A stretch of 64,000 bases of DNA from NCBI GenBank assembly GCA_948567375.1, contig OX419756.1, positions 60,898,333 through 60,962,332 of the forward strand, in the 5' to 3' direction. Source of the stretch: Lunularia cruciata. Its lineage: Eukaryota > Streptophyta > Marchantiopsida > Lunulariales > Lunulariaceae. How positions within the stretch are numbered: position 1 is the stretch's first letter; each line of letters begins with the position of its first letter. The notes below the pieces were generated by a model that saw only the letters and a list, made by a program, of their open reading frames with translations, had not been told where the DNA came from and did not search any database. Below, piece by piece: positions 43,437 to 55,505 of this stretch. Both the position numbers and the translations under genes were made by a program.

Positions 43437-46241
43437 GGACGAGTTAGTATGGTTCATATTCCTCTTACTTCCTCAATAGTGTCTTTGTTATGCTAAAGGA
43501 GGACGTGCGGGGCATAGAGAGGTGGTTGCTACATTTTGTTGATTCCGAGCGGAGGATTGGGCAACCCTTCAAGAGGAGTCTGTTAGGGCTACCCAATTTA
43601 GGAGACATGCATCGCCACATGATACCATAGAGTCCACTCGGAGTAAGGGAAAATGTTTTATTTTAATAAAAAATAAGACCCTAGATACATTTATTATATA
43701 ATATATATATATAAATTTATATATACATATAGCCTGCTTTAGTTCCATTGGAAATTTTTCAGTTTTTATTGGTTAGCTATTTTTTCATATTTTTAGCAAC
43801 AAATTATATATCTTAAATGATATAAGCTTTAAATTATAATATACAATGCACTAGAAATTTACGACGGTGTAGGACATTAGGTCAGGTGGGAGAGTTTAGT
43901 AGAGCAGCATGAGCGCTACACCCTTTGTCTATGGCGAGTCCTATTGATGAGACTATTTCTTCTCTATGCTCACTACATCCTATAGCAATAGAAGGACTAC
44001 CACTAGAGGTCTTAGATTATCAGCTTGAGCAACCTTAATGTCCTAATAGGTTGCTATCTTCACAAGCATTGTGCATTGCCCCTTGCCTTCTTTAGGAGGC
44101 TTGTCAAGGATGGTTTATGAGCACCTTAGAGATTGCTTCAAGGTAGATGATCATTCTAGTGGTTTTATCGAGTTGTTTTAGGTGGCTACAATAGTAGCAA
44201 GAGGAAACATTCCTATGTCTATTAGTCAGGTGTTAGGTGTTAGTCAAATTCTTGCAATGGAGAAGGACATGGAAGCATTAGACCAATTGCTATTGGAGAG
44301 ATCTTTTTGCATTTGGTCAATTGTACCATTATCCTTCACCATGTTCTCACTTTTGATAGCACCTTAGTCCACATTAGTTTGGAGTAGCTACACCTGGAGG
44401 ATGTGAAGCTATATCTCTAGGGATTAGAGCACTCCTAGATATCCATCCAGAGTGTGTCGTCCTATAGGTGGATGTTGAGAATGCTTTTAATAGCATCTTA
44501 GGGGCATCCATCTTTAGAGAGCTTAGGGAGGTTAGTGGATCCTTGGCGAGTCTCATTCCTTTTGTGCGGTCTTTTTATGGCTCTCTTGCTTCCCTTTACT
44601 ACCAACATGGTGGTTCACAAGAGGGAGTCACCGACTCGGAGTCAGTTATTTGTGCATGTCAGGGAGATCCTTTGGGGGGGGGCTCTTATTTGCCATGGCT
44701 CACTTTAGAGCTCTCCTATCTACTACTTTGGCCATGCCAGGTTGTGTATTTCCCTCCTTAGCAGATGATACACATCATAGGCCCTATAGATCAGATTAGG
44801 CAGGCCTTTGACTACTTGATTACCGAGCTATATCTAGTAGGCTTGAGAGTCAAAGTGTAGGGCATGGTCCCCTTTAGGTATCCTTCCCCACCTTGAGCTT
44901 CCAGAGGGGTGTATCATATCCACATATGGACTTTGTGTTCTTGGAGTGTCAATAGGATTGGAGGATTTTGTCACACGCTTCTTAGATGTTGCCTTTGTAG
45001 AGTATGTTCTCCATGTGGATGACCTTCCATTACTAGGAGATCTTCAAGTGGCATTTGGTATACTCTCCTCCAGTATTGCTCGTCAACCATCTTACCTTAT
45101 TTGTACAATTCCCCCCTCACCATCCTTCTTATCACGTTTGAGAGCATTTGATAGGAGGATTATGGGAGTCTTTGGTGATATTATTGGACCAATTACTTTT
45201 GAGTATGTAACAAGGGATTTGGCAAGTAGACAAATGGCTCTGCCAATCTCATGTGGTGGGGTTGGCTTGCTATTTATGGAGGAGATGACACCTATAGTGT
45301 TTTTGGGTAGTTGGGCTCTCTTGGCACCCCTACTTTCCTCTCATTTTGTGGTTGCTGATAGGCCAGTTTTGGAGACTTATGTGATAGAGGTGGAGGGAGG
45401 ATCCTTTTCTCTCCAAGTGTTATTGCGGCAAACAAGAGATAGTTTATCTCCATGAGCACAAGAGGATATTCCACCTTTTTCTTCACTATCGTCAAATTGG
45501 ACTAGAGGTTTATAGTCTTCCTTGATGGAGCAACAATGTGAGCATACACTACATTCTCTCTTAGTCGACTTGTCCATTCCTCAGGCTACTAGAGTACATC
45601 TTTGCTCTTGCTTTGGCAAGGGTACATGCTCTTGGATCCTAGCTCGACCGTGCATTAGGGCATTCCGACTCGCACCAATTACTTTCTCTACAATGATGAG
45701 GTTTCACTTGGGTTTGGTCCACCCATCTACATCTTCATTACTCACTTGTGAGTGTGGTTATATACTAGATGCAGCCGTGGTCCACATGACACGGTGTCCT
45801 TTTGGAGGACGAAGGATAGCTACCCATGATGCCATTAGGGACATAGTGTTTGCTATGGCACGAGAGAGTGGATACTTGGCTTGGCGAGAGCGTTCGTATG
45901 CTTTGCAGACGACACGTGTCAGGGCAAATTTATACTTGGTCCGAGATGATCAGGTGATAATAGCGGATGTCGTGGTTACGGACCCTAAACGGGATATAAT
46001 TTTGGAGGGAGTGATTACCCATCCCCTTGGATGAGCGGCGAGTGCAATAACAAATCGTAAGGTTTCCAAGTATAAAGGCATGCAACAAGGTCACCTCTTT
46101 GTTCCTCTAGCCTTGGAGTTATATGGAGCGATGGACACTACGGTTGACACATTTGTTAGAGAGTGCACGAGAACTTATCATGTTAGGGTATTAGGTATCA
46201 CTATCATTCTGAAACTTTGTAATATATTTAGCATATTTTAA
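43437..46241 (+). pseudogene. LINE copy L1 with restriction-like endonuclease (broken, 5' part missing)
   Basis: From 43437 the sequence matches LINE copy L2 from about 55992 onward, so the N-terminal part was cut off by the element B2 insertion. RT motifs are visible: VDVENAFNS (motif A, near 44470), CQGDPLGGG (motif B, near 44660), and an ADDTHII-like motif C near 44765. A thumb-like region follows (LRAFDRRIMGVFGD near 45140). The C-terminus (45522-46241) has a CxC-x10-H-x3-C zinc cluster near 45750 and an endonuclease-like segment ending ADVVVTDP near 45965-45990. This layout, with endonuclease after RT and no APE domain, matches the R2/CRE-type LINE group. There are several frame changes, and an in-frame TGA at 46032-46034, after which the frame continues to TAA at 46239-46241. 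Confidence 0.75.
43639..43856. mobile_element. AT-rich insertion in LINE copy L1
   Basis: L2 lacks about 218 bases present here, between CCACT and TTACGAC. The insert is extremely AT-rich with a TA dinucleotide run near 43697-43735. CACT appears on both sides, a possible 4-bp target duplication. No inverted ends or coding region are seen; it may be a small non-autonomous transposon. Confidence 0.4.
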
Positions 46242-46669
46242 ATCACGTGTGTCTATTGCTCTATTGGGGCTTAGCCCATGTTACCTTTATTGTCTCTCCA
46301 TTGTACGGCTTGATGGGGGCTTCCCATCCTTCGGTTTTCCTACGCGGTCGCCTACTTCACACTTAAGAGGGCGGAAGGGACAGTTTTAAGTTTTCCTGAA
46401 GCATGTCGAGGTTCCTGACCGCGATACTCGTTTATGTTAGACTTTTGGGCCCTCTTTTGCTTCATGGACTTCCGAGGAATGTAGCTGCAGGAGGTCACTG
46501 GCGGTGCGAGAGTGCACTGCCTGACGTTGTACTTCACAATGTATGCTGTTAGGGTGATGGACGCCATTTCAGCAATTGAGTTTCCCAGTCGAGCTTGTTA
46601 CCAGGACTCTCAATGATCGGTTTAGATGGAACATGATTTTAACTGCCATTAGTTGAATTTAAATTCTGT
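46242..46669. other. Upstream region of the mTERF gene
   Basis: The base composition becomes less AT-biased than in the neighbouring repeats. No coding region is seen. The promoter and 5' untranslated region of the mTERF gene should lie here, but no TATA box stands out. Confidence 0.4.
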
Positions 46670-49600
46670 ATGATCATAGTTACAATGCCTGTTCAGCGCA
46701 GCGTAGGCTGTGCCCGGGTTGTAGTTAGAAAGGCAATGTTGACCTGCATTGCTGGTGGATCATTACCGACCTTAGAGTCGAATTTGATGAGAATAGCTCT
46801 CAGTTCCCCTTTCTCAACTGTATGTAGTGAAACAATTCTAGTTTCGCATTCCAGAGAGTCCGCGTCCAGCGCAAGCTCTGTGAGCACTCTTAGATCGGAT
46901 TCGGACACCGTTAATTGTTCTACCAACAGTTATTGGAGTTTACTCGGCGTTTACCCCGACTCAAAATGTGCAGACCTAGACAATTTTTTCGGCAGAGGAG
47001 ATGTTGCCAAGAATTTTGGGTCACCACATTTTGCTGAAAATCACTTATTTCATGATGGGGAAGGTGTTGGCAGAAGGAGGTCTTTTCCTTTGTTGCCTTG
47101 TCACAAGTTCGTATTTTCACTGTTGAGACGGTCATCCACGGCTGTAGACGTTATCCTTGAAAATGAAGGTGTTACCAGGGGAAAGAGCTGGAAAGGAAAG
47201 GGTTGGAATCGGGCCCCTACGAGCGAGGTGGTTGGAATAGTTACTGATGCCGCTGCATCTCAGCTTAGTGTTAGCACACAATTCGACAATATCCCAGATT
47301 TAGAAGAGAAGTTGAAATTTCTAGAGACTTGTGGACTTGGAGACAATCAACTACTGCAAATGCGGAAGCGCCTTCCCTCCGCTGTGAAGAACACGTTTCT
47401 CAAACTTTCCATGAAAAAGCTGATCGAGGTTGCCACTTTCTTAGACGAGGAGGTAGGAGTAGAGAAGAAAGACTTCGGTAACCTTCTCTTTGCGAATCCT
47501 TACATTGCTGGAAGTAGCGTGGAAGAATGTTTGCGGCCGAAGGTATCCTCGTCGATCTGTTTTTCTCATCCTGCAGTTCACGATATTTTCCCAGGGAGCA
47601 ACAGCCAACTCTTGTTCTCGAATTGTTCGCTAATATTTCATGCGCCTCCTCCTTTCCAGGTCGAGTTTTTGCGCAAACGAGGAATCACAAAAGAGGAAAT
47701 GGGTAAGATGGTCCTTCGGTCTCCACAAATCCTGACATACAGCTTGGAAGGGAAGTTGCTTGCTATTGAGAAGAAGCTTCTAGAAGTTGGCCTGAAGGTT
47801 TGCATCTACCATCTGCCTGAGATATATCTTACTTCATGAACCTTTCAAGTGACTTATTGAGTTTTCAAGGTGATTTCTTCGGTCCAGTTAATTCTAGAGT
47901 TTGAATCCTCTGATGCTGAGTGTTGTGCTGCTAGTAAACGCTGGTGAGTTCACAAACGAATGTAACTTCTGTGACCTGTAAGATCACCGTCTTGTCTAAT
48001 CTGTTTTGTCAGTTAGTCGTCTGTGACTTGCTCTCTTCTGTTGCTGATGCTTGGTAATTGGGCCTCCTTTTGCCAGGATGAAGAGATTGGGAGGGTCTTT
48101 GTCAGGTATCCTGCCCTCATTGGGACGAGTATTGGTAAATTCGATAAAAACGTACAATCTTTAAAGGAGGCAGGGATCTCTGAGGTGGCACGAGCAATTT
48201 TCAAAATCCCCCAGGTATTCTTTTTTCTGTTACGGCTCAGAAAGCGCTTTTGAAGTTTGTGCCCCTCGACAAGAATTCTCAAGGGTGACGTGCCTACTCC
48301 TCGTCTGCACGTCATAATAGGCCTTGATGTTCAGACGAGGGGCAGGAAATTTATGTACTCAAATAGCCAGTTTCCATGGTTTCCAGGCCTATGGTGGTTT
48401 GAGTTAACAATATACTTTATCTCACGCTTCACGTGACGGAAGGTATTATATCACACACAGCCAAGACACCATCCACTCCTCTCCCACTTCGCACCACTCC
48501 ACCCTCCTCAACTAAAGCTTTGTCTTTTCCTCCTTGTCCGATGTTTCTCTCTTTGATAGTCCTCCTCTGCTTTCAATTTCAGATGCTTAATGGGTTGTGT
48601 CTTGGTTCTTGTTCCATGACGAATACTAGGTCTTTGCAGGTGCTACTTATGAAATGTATCAATTATGATGAGAACTGCTCTTCTTGCTCCTGGAAGTAGA
48701 AGGTCTATCCTCGCTCATTCTGACTTCTGATGGATTAGACATCCTAGCACTCAGCTTTCTCAGTCTCACCAGAGTAGACACCCTTGATTGCACACAGCAA
48801 TAACTCACTCTCTCTCAGTGCCTTGAAAGATAGTCCACAGCAGTTCATTCACGCAGCATGAGAGCCACCCCAAAGTTAAGCAGCATAGAATACACCTGAA
48901 ACAAGGTACAAGGCGCAGGGAATGACCCTTTCAGGAGAACTTAATTAAACATGAGCAGAGAACATTCATATATACACTCAAGCAAGTTCTAGGAGGTTGC
49001 TTTGCAGAACCCTAATTAGGGCTGCGCCCTCACTTTACCTTAATCATTTATCTAGCCTAATAATGTATCTAGCAGAGCTCTAGAGGAAACAAACAAAGCC
49101 TTAAAAAGAAACTAGAAAAGTCATTAAACTAGAGATTAACTAAACTAACAAATTATGTTATGACTTCTGCTTATCTCCATAATGTTAGATTCTCTTACAT
49201 TCCATTTGCTTAGATTCAATTCATTTCGATTTGCATACGGTCGTGCATGCCTGTCATATGCACTTCATATGCAAGTTCTTGGTTCCAAACTTAGTTGAGT
49301 TCGGGATCCCCCCTTCCTCGAACGGCATTTGCTCCCATTTCTCAAACATACCTTATCTGAACGAGAATACTGGTGCACAATTGATAGTTTGCGTCACTGG
49401 ATCTGTTCTTCCTTTTGCATACATTCTTTCCTCTTAATCTCGAGTGAGAAATGTAAGGAGGAATGCCAAGAAGAATGATATGTAGTCAATTTGCCCTGTC
49501 ATGAACAGTTTGATGCTGTTTCTGAAGCCACATCTTGTTACTTTCTGCTGTCCATCGCCTCTAGAATCGCAACGCCTTTTAAGTTGTTCAAGCAGCAGGG

Positions 49601-50851
49601 GCATTGAGTCGGTCCACGATGAGGAGCAAGTTGAGTGTACTTTCTCTGTCAAGTTACGGAAGGTATTCTCTGTTTCTCTCTATGATATCTGTATTCCTGA
49701 CAGACATCTAGACCCTTTCAAGCAGAGAATGAGGAACTCGGACGTCGTCTCCTAGACGTGTAGACCTGCTTGGTTCCGGAAGCAATGCCATCTGTGCAAT
49801 CCGGGCTCCCTTCATTTTGAACTAAGCAGCAGTGTTCTACTTATGAAGCCACAGACCCTGAACGCATAGGGCAACTTGTCTCTATTACTGGGCATTCAAA
49901 TATTCTTCTATAAGAGTAGAGACTAGGTAAAAGTATGACCCAAAACTCTCCAATTAGCTACCCCATCCCAACATAATCTCATAAGCTCAGGCATTTGTTC
50001 CGCACTCCTGTGACAGAGGTAGCCAACGTGAAGTTCTAACTACTAAGGCTTAAGTTCAGAGGCCAATTGTCTTTTATCATGCAGCTACAGCACATGTTAC
50101 ATCAGCTTCACTTACTGGTACCTATCCATGTGATCGTACATTTCCTCTGTTTCTACTGTTTGTGCAGATCATGAGTCTTAGCCTCGACAACAAGTACAAA
50201 GGCATTTTGCAGTTTTTGCAAGATGAATTAAATTTGCAAAGTGAGCAGATATCCAAAATCGTGAGCTCTCAGATTTCCATTCTTTCTTTCAGCGTAGAGA
50301 CAAATATCCGGCCGAAAGTTGGCTTTTTCTCAGAAATGGGCCTTCAAACTGACGACATTGCCAGGTAACACACGCATACCATCTCCCTTGTGGCGCTACT
50401 GTACTAAAACATGAAAATGACATCCTGACGTTTGTCTATTCGCCCACGGTTTACAACGTCCTTCTGCTCTCGCGGGTGTAGGTTTAGCTAGTTTCTCATC
50501 TGTACTTCATCCACAAGATAAACCTTGACATTCTGAGATGGTTGTGTGCACAGGTTAGTTGTGAAGTACCCAAATATATTCTGCCACAGCTTGGAGAAAT
50601 CCATTAAGCCGAAGGTGCAGTATCTTGTCAAGGAAATGAACCTTCAAGTAATGGAGCTTATTTCCTTCCCCCATTACTTGAGCTACAGTTTGCCTGAGCG
50701 AATCCGACCACGCTATGAGTATGTGAGCAAGTATGGATTCAACTTTCGACTCAGTTCCCTCTTATCCTGTTGTGAGAACGTCTTTCATAAGCGTTATCCT
50801 AAACCCCCTCTATCTGTCCTTAGCGGCGATACTCTAGGCAGCGTACCTTGA
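46670..50851 (+). CDS. mTERF-family protein, five exons, probably organellar
   Basis: Mitochondrial transcription termination factor (mTERF) family proteins bind organellar nucleic acid through repeated helical motifs and act in plastid or mitochondrial transcription, splicing or translation. My exon model is 46670-47542, 47660-47797, 48077-48214, 50168-50364 and 50554-50851. All introns are GT-AG and the frame stays open throughout, giving about 547 residues. Repeat landmarks are LRSPQILTYSLEGKL (exon 2), VRYPALIGTSIGKF (exon 3), SSQISILSFSVETNIRPKV (exon 4) and VVKYPNIFCHSLEKSIKPKV (exon 5). The first 200 residues are serine/arginine-rich without mTERF repeats and probably hold a transit peptide. 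The first ATG is used; an in-frame TAA stands 30 bases upstream (46640-46642), and a second ATG is at 46685. Intron 3 is about 1.95 kb. Exon 2 and exon 3 are each 138 bp, one repeat unit and a half. Confidence 0.88.
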
Positions 50852-51930
50852 CGTACCGAGCATGGTTGCAGCTTGTGCGACACAATTTTGATGAAGCATT
50901 AAAGTTTTCTGGATTTCTTCATAAACTCCGGCGGAAGGCTTTGTAGTATGGAATGTGGATGTGATAGTAATTGTTGATTGCTCAAGGCACCAATCATGCC
51001 GATGTATCTCACATTGAGTATTGCATTTCTCATACCACCTGTCTGCGATCTAAACTGGGCATCAATGGAATACTATATGTTAGTGGGTGTGGGTGTTTAC
51101 CAGATTAGTACATTTTCCAATGCACCTGGAGCGAGAATCGCTTGTCCCATTTTCCGGGGGCGAAACTTCGGCCACTGCAAGATTTTTCGTTGGCTGCTAA
51201 CATGAATAGTTGATCTTTTTGCAGCGGGGAAAGCAACCATGCAAAGATCGCTTACGTGTACTACCTATGTGGGCACAATTGTCAGCTGTTAACATTTCAA
51301 ATTGAACTTGATATACTCCAATCGGAGTATCGGTAAGTTTGCGTTGAATAGACAATTGAGTAGAGAGTGAAACTCGAATGGGTCGCTTGTCTACAAGTGG
51401 ACTCCAAGTATGGAGCAAAAGCTGCGCACGAAAGATATCTTATTTTGTATCATCACAGGCTACTCATGTTACAAGGCCGATTGACGACTTTAAGAGGTCA
51501 CTTACACACTCTCGATCCAGACACTTGGATTCCCTCTGGTTGACAACATTCGATTTTATGTCGATTTCCGACTTGTGTGGACATGGAATCTACACCGAGG
51601 CACAGCTTATGTTAAAGCCAAATCAGCGAGCTTTGAATCTGGGAACAGAAATGAATGGTAAAGTCGATCCCTATAATACCGTTTCCTACAACTAGGCAAT
51701 AGTTCATTGCCTTCGCCTTTTTCTCGACCATAGCAAACTATCACATTTGGACGTCATATGCGCCACAAAATCCAAGTTACAGATATGCACAAAATCGGTT
51801 CTGAGCGTTGTCCGCGTTCGCTAGTCTTACACTTTTCTACATCTCACCCAAAACGAGCTGTGGCGATAATGCCTTGCCTGCGTGCGCAGCTGAACGAATT
51901 CTGGTGTTTCCGCCAGACTTTCTATGGTCC
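50852..51930. other. Convergent 3' region between mTERF and tetraspanin
   Basis: This stretch holds the expected 3' untranslated regions of both convergent genes. Short open frames here have no recognisable domain. No repeat or RNA gene is seen. Confidence 0.5.
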
Positions 51931-53289
51931 TTACGCTTTACTGTACCCACCTCCACCTCTTCGAGCATTTCTAAACGCACAGCAACCGATAGTGTACACG
52001 ATGATCATGATGACCAATGTGACAATTAGAATGGTAGCCACCTTGCGCCAGTCTTTCTTCACGTTCTGCAGAACTCCAGCTTTGCATGAGTCGCATTGAA
52101 AGCAAAGCACCTTTTGATCATTAGTCGCGGACCACTTTCCACAGTCCAAGTTGGTTGAGTTTGTCGGTACCACAGTCCAAGTAGTGGCGTTCACGAACTT
52201 GAAACCACACTCTACAGGTGGCTTGCAGCATCCAGACTGCACATGAAAAGGACATGGACATTAGAATTGTGAAAGCCGCACAGGCACCAAACCACAAAGT
52301 GGAGCCGATAAACGCTTTATAATAGCATGCTTAGTATACCCTACACCAAATCCCGAACACAAAAAACGGAGTTAGTGCAAAGAAGGCATTTACAATCTAA
52401 ACCGGTAGGCTAAAAATTTGAATAGGCCAAGAGGAGCCGGGAAAAGGCACTCCCCTACAGATCAAAACTGTCACATAAAAAAAGATGGGTTTTTCCAATC
52501 TAATGTCACAATAACCTTGAAAACTACTCAAAATGGCGTTCGATTGGCCAGGATTGCCGCCAGATCGCACAAGTGATTCAGATGTACTCGCTGGAGACCC
52601 AAGTGACAGAAGTAGTGGACTACATTGGTGGACGGTTGGCTGAATACAGAGTCTGTTCAAATCATAAGAGAGAGACTTCGATGTGCTTCAATGAGGGAAA
52701 TACATCCTCATACATATATGCATCTCGAGCTTCAGTGATGCAATAGATGAGAAAATGGAGCACATTTCAGAGAAGTAATAATATTCACCTCGAGTGGAGA
52801 TAGCTTGGCAGCGTTGAACTGCGTCTCGGTTGGGTAGTCCTTGGCCAAATCTTTGCAGACCTTAGCATCAGAAAGGCAGCTCTGGATCTTGTTCCAGTTG
52901 CTCTGCTTTTCTACTCGCTTTTGTAGCCAGTTCGAATAATCCCCAAGTCTGTACTCCTTGAATCCTCTATTAGACAGAGTTTCCCCGGCGCCTTTATTCG
53001 TCACAGCGAAGGCAAAGATGGTGAAAATAATGAGCAGTAGAATCAGGAGAAACGTCACAGCGAGATAAATCCACAGGAAGACGGCATTTTTCGTGCACGC
53101 CCCGACGAATCCAAATATCGAAACCACGAGAATGAACACTCCGAGAATGATCACCGGCCACTGTAAGAATTTGATGCATGTGGTACTCTCATGCCTCGTG
53201 GCCAACCATATCCCAGCTCCGATAATCGCAGCCGAACCGAGAAGTGTCACGAAATTCCATATCACAATGAGTTGATTGCTGAGCTTCAT
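51931..53289 (-). CDS. Plant tetraspanin, two exons
   Basis: Tetraspanins are four-pass membrane proteins that organise membrane microdomains and, in plants, act in cell identity, reproduction and secreted vesicles. Exon 1 is 53289-52789 (167 codons) and exon 2 is 52236-51931 (101 codons plus stop), giving 268 residues, the usual length. The intron (52788-52237) has GT-AG ends and phase 0. Membrane segments are about residues 8-30, 43-66 and 72-97, and one near the C-terminus (VATILIVTLVIMIIVYTI). The large extracellular loop carries the plant signature GCCKPP at the start of exon 2, plus further cysteines (LDCGKW, LCFQCDSCK) for disulfides. The start MKLSNQLI is typical of the family. A single intron just before GCCK is also typical of plant members. 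Nothing looks broken. Confidence 0.93.
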
Positions 53290-55099
53290 TTTTCGAAAGC
53301 CCGCTGTTCGCCTTCAGATCTTTCCTTTTCTCTCTCCCTTACTACAAGGCTGTTTTCCTAGAGTTTTGTGATGCCTATTGATCGTCCTTCTAGTTGACTA
53401 CAACGGATACTAAGATCTAAATCAAGTTCCTATCCCGGGGTGTCTAGAGATAACACATGTATCCACAACTTGTGGGTTCGCTTTTTCTGCTGTTCTATGT
53501 ATCGTCGCAGTGCAGCTGCTGCTAATCACGAAGTTGTTCTAAACAAAGACTCCCGACGAATTGAAGTTTCGTATGTGGGTAATAAGAGGCTGGATCGCCA
53601 GAGCCGGCGAAGGGCGGACGTACGATTCTGCTATTTGAAATGGGTGGACCAGATCAACAAACACAGTCAAACGAAGAACCGAGTAACGGGCATTCCGCAG
53701 CAGCCACCTTGTGTGTGACCACGTCAAGTTGTCATCAAAGGGCTTTCCTACCTTCGCGCTCAAGCTGTCCCCCTCTTCCTCTCCTTCGCCCGGGACGACC
53801 ACTCGTGTCCAAACTGGACTCACCTTTCGCGACTCGCTCTGCGCCGGTCCGAGCGATTGCGCATCAAACTGCGGCGCCACAGTTCCGGGCCGGGAATTCC
53901 TCTTTCAATCTGCAGGGGCGGTTTTATCGGCATTCACGGTTTTAAGCACGGAGTTCCTTGATTGGACCCATCCACTTTGATCTACGTTCGAAACGTCCTA
54001 TCCAAGGGTTGCACTGATATACGGGCCCATTGAAGGAAACTATGCTACTCTGAGGTGCCCGGCTTCAAGTCATCCAGCCCGGCTTTGAGGTTACCTGGGA
54101 CTTCCGTGTTCGGATGAAGTATTCGGGGAATTTTCGCGGGAGTCCACCGTTATTAGCAATAAGCTAATCATTCGACGACCAGAATCTTCAAATTTGACCG
54201 GAACAAGGTGCAACGTCTGATGGATCACGCCGCGTCACGCATCTTGCCTCTCCTTTCCGTTGCCATGGACGTTTACTTGCGGTGCCTTCTTTCCTCGGTT
54301 CCATGGCCCGGGTGGGACGGACGAGATTGACCCGGCAGGGCTTTCCAGTTTACGGCACTCCACTGTGACCACTTCTCACGCTTTCCTCACTGGCGCAGAA
54401 GAAGTAGTAATTTCAACCACACCACTGTGACCGTCAATGTATCTCGATGCCTACAGTCAGGACTTGGAGCTTTCACTCGCCTGTCACAGATCTGAACTCC
54501 TTCCTGTCTGTCCCAGACAGGCAGTTGTGGGAGGATGTACAGACACTTCAAACGTTTATCATGATCGAGCCAAAAAGATATGTTATGCGTCGACATTAGT
54601 GAGGCCCTCACTGTCTATCCAGTTTACTTTTTCTTCGTACAAAGAACTTAGTATTAGTCTTGACATCCTCTCTCTTGATCGTTCCCTAAATCAACCCTAG
54701 GCACCCAGCAGAATCTGCTGTTCCTTGAAATCTTTTAAATCTCTGTTTGTTAATATTTGATAGCGTGATTGCGGTGATCTCTCTCCCCCTCCCCCATCTA
54801 CTTTATATACCATTGAATATTGGATTATCTACTCATTACTTTGTGTCTTTCCCCTTTTGCTTTTGCTATGGGACCGTACGGGTTCTTGCACTTCTTTCTT
54901 TGAAGGTAGGTTCTCATTCTCCCCTCTTGCACTTCTGGTGCCTTATATTCCTTTTACTTTTTCGTTTTTCGTTTTCGCAGACTCTTCTTCCATCTTTCTT
55001 CCTTGCGATTTTATATATAGATGCGCTTCAGCATTATTTTTAGCTGTGAATTTTATTTTAACTGAGTATTGTGTTATTATCATATTATAGTGGCTCTAA
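53290..55099. other. Intergenic region upstream of tetraspanin
   Basis: The part nearest tetraspanin (53290-53450) should contain its promoter. From 53440 to about 54400 the sequence is relatively GC-rich, with open frames on both strands (for example 53539-53880 minus) but no recognisable domain. From 54700 to 55099 it is pyrimidine-rich and AT-rich. No gene can be supported. Confidence 0.4.
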
Positions 55100-55505
55100 T
55101 AATCGTCTACTCTATAGACGATTTAGGACCAAGGACTGCGGGAGAGTGTGGAGACGGGAGAGGAGAGGGAGAGACCTTGAGACAATATCTGTAATTTCTA
55201 AGGGCTCTCTAGCAGGTAGCATTTGAGTGAATAGTCTATTCTCTTCATTTATCAATTTCGGTTCTAATGGCACCTAGATTGAAGACTATGGAGAATGGAG
55301 TAGAAAGTTATGAGGATTTTTAGATTTTTTAGGGTTTAGAGTGATCATTATACATTGAGAGTGATGGGTCGGGGATTTCCATTTCCAATCTCTGGTTTTC
55401 ATGATTAAGTTCCATGTGAATTTAGTTTGAAAATTTTGGAGATGGAAATTGAACGTTATGGAGTTATAGATTTTAGGGTTTGGAAAGGTTGTTTTCTTAT
55501 GTGAG

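Noticed and set aside
43697-43735. TA-rich tract as an independent feature
   Set aside because: It is a simple-sequence part of the AT-rich insertion in LINE L1.
47543-47659. Continuous reading from mTERF exon 1 into the next repeat without an intron
   Set aside because: The open frame can be read through, but the inserted 39 residues do not fit mTERF repeats, and GT-AG sites exactly remove them.
48433-48699. Open frame inside mTERF intron 3
   Set aside because: It starts in a low-complexity Thr/Pro/Ser-rich stretch and shows no homology or domain.
53539-53880. 113-residue open frame upstream of tetraspanin as a gene
   Set aside because: Overlapping frames of similar length exist on the other strand, there is no recognisable domain, and GC-rich composition alone lengthens chance frames.
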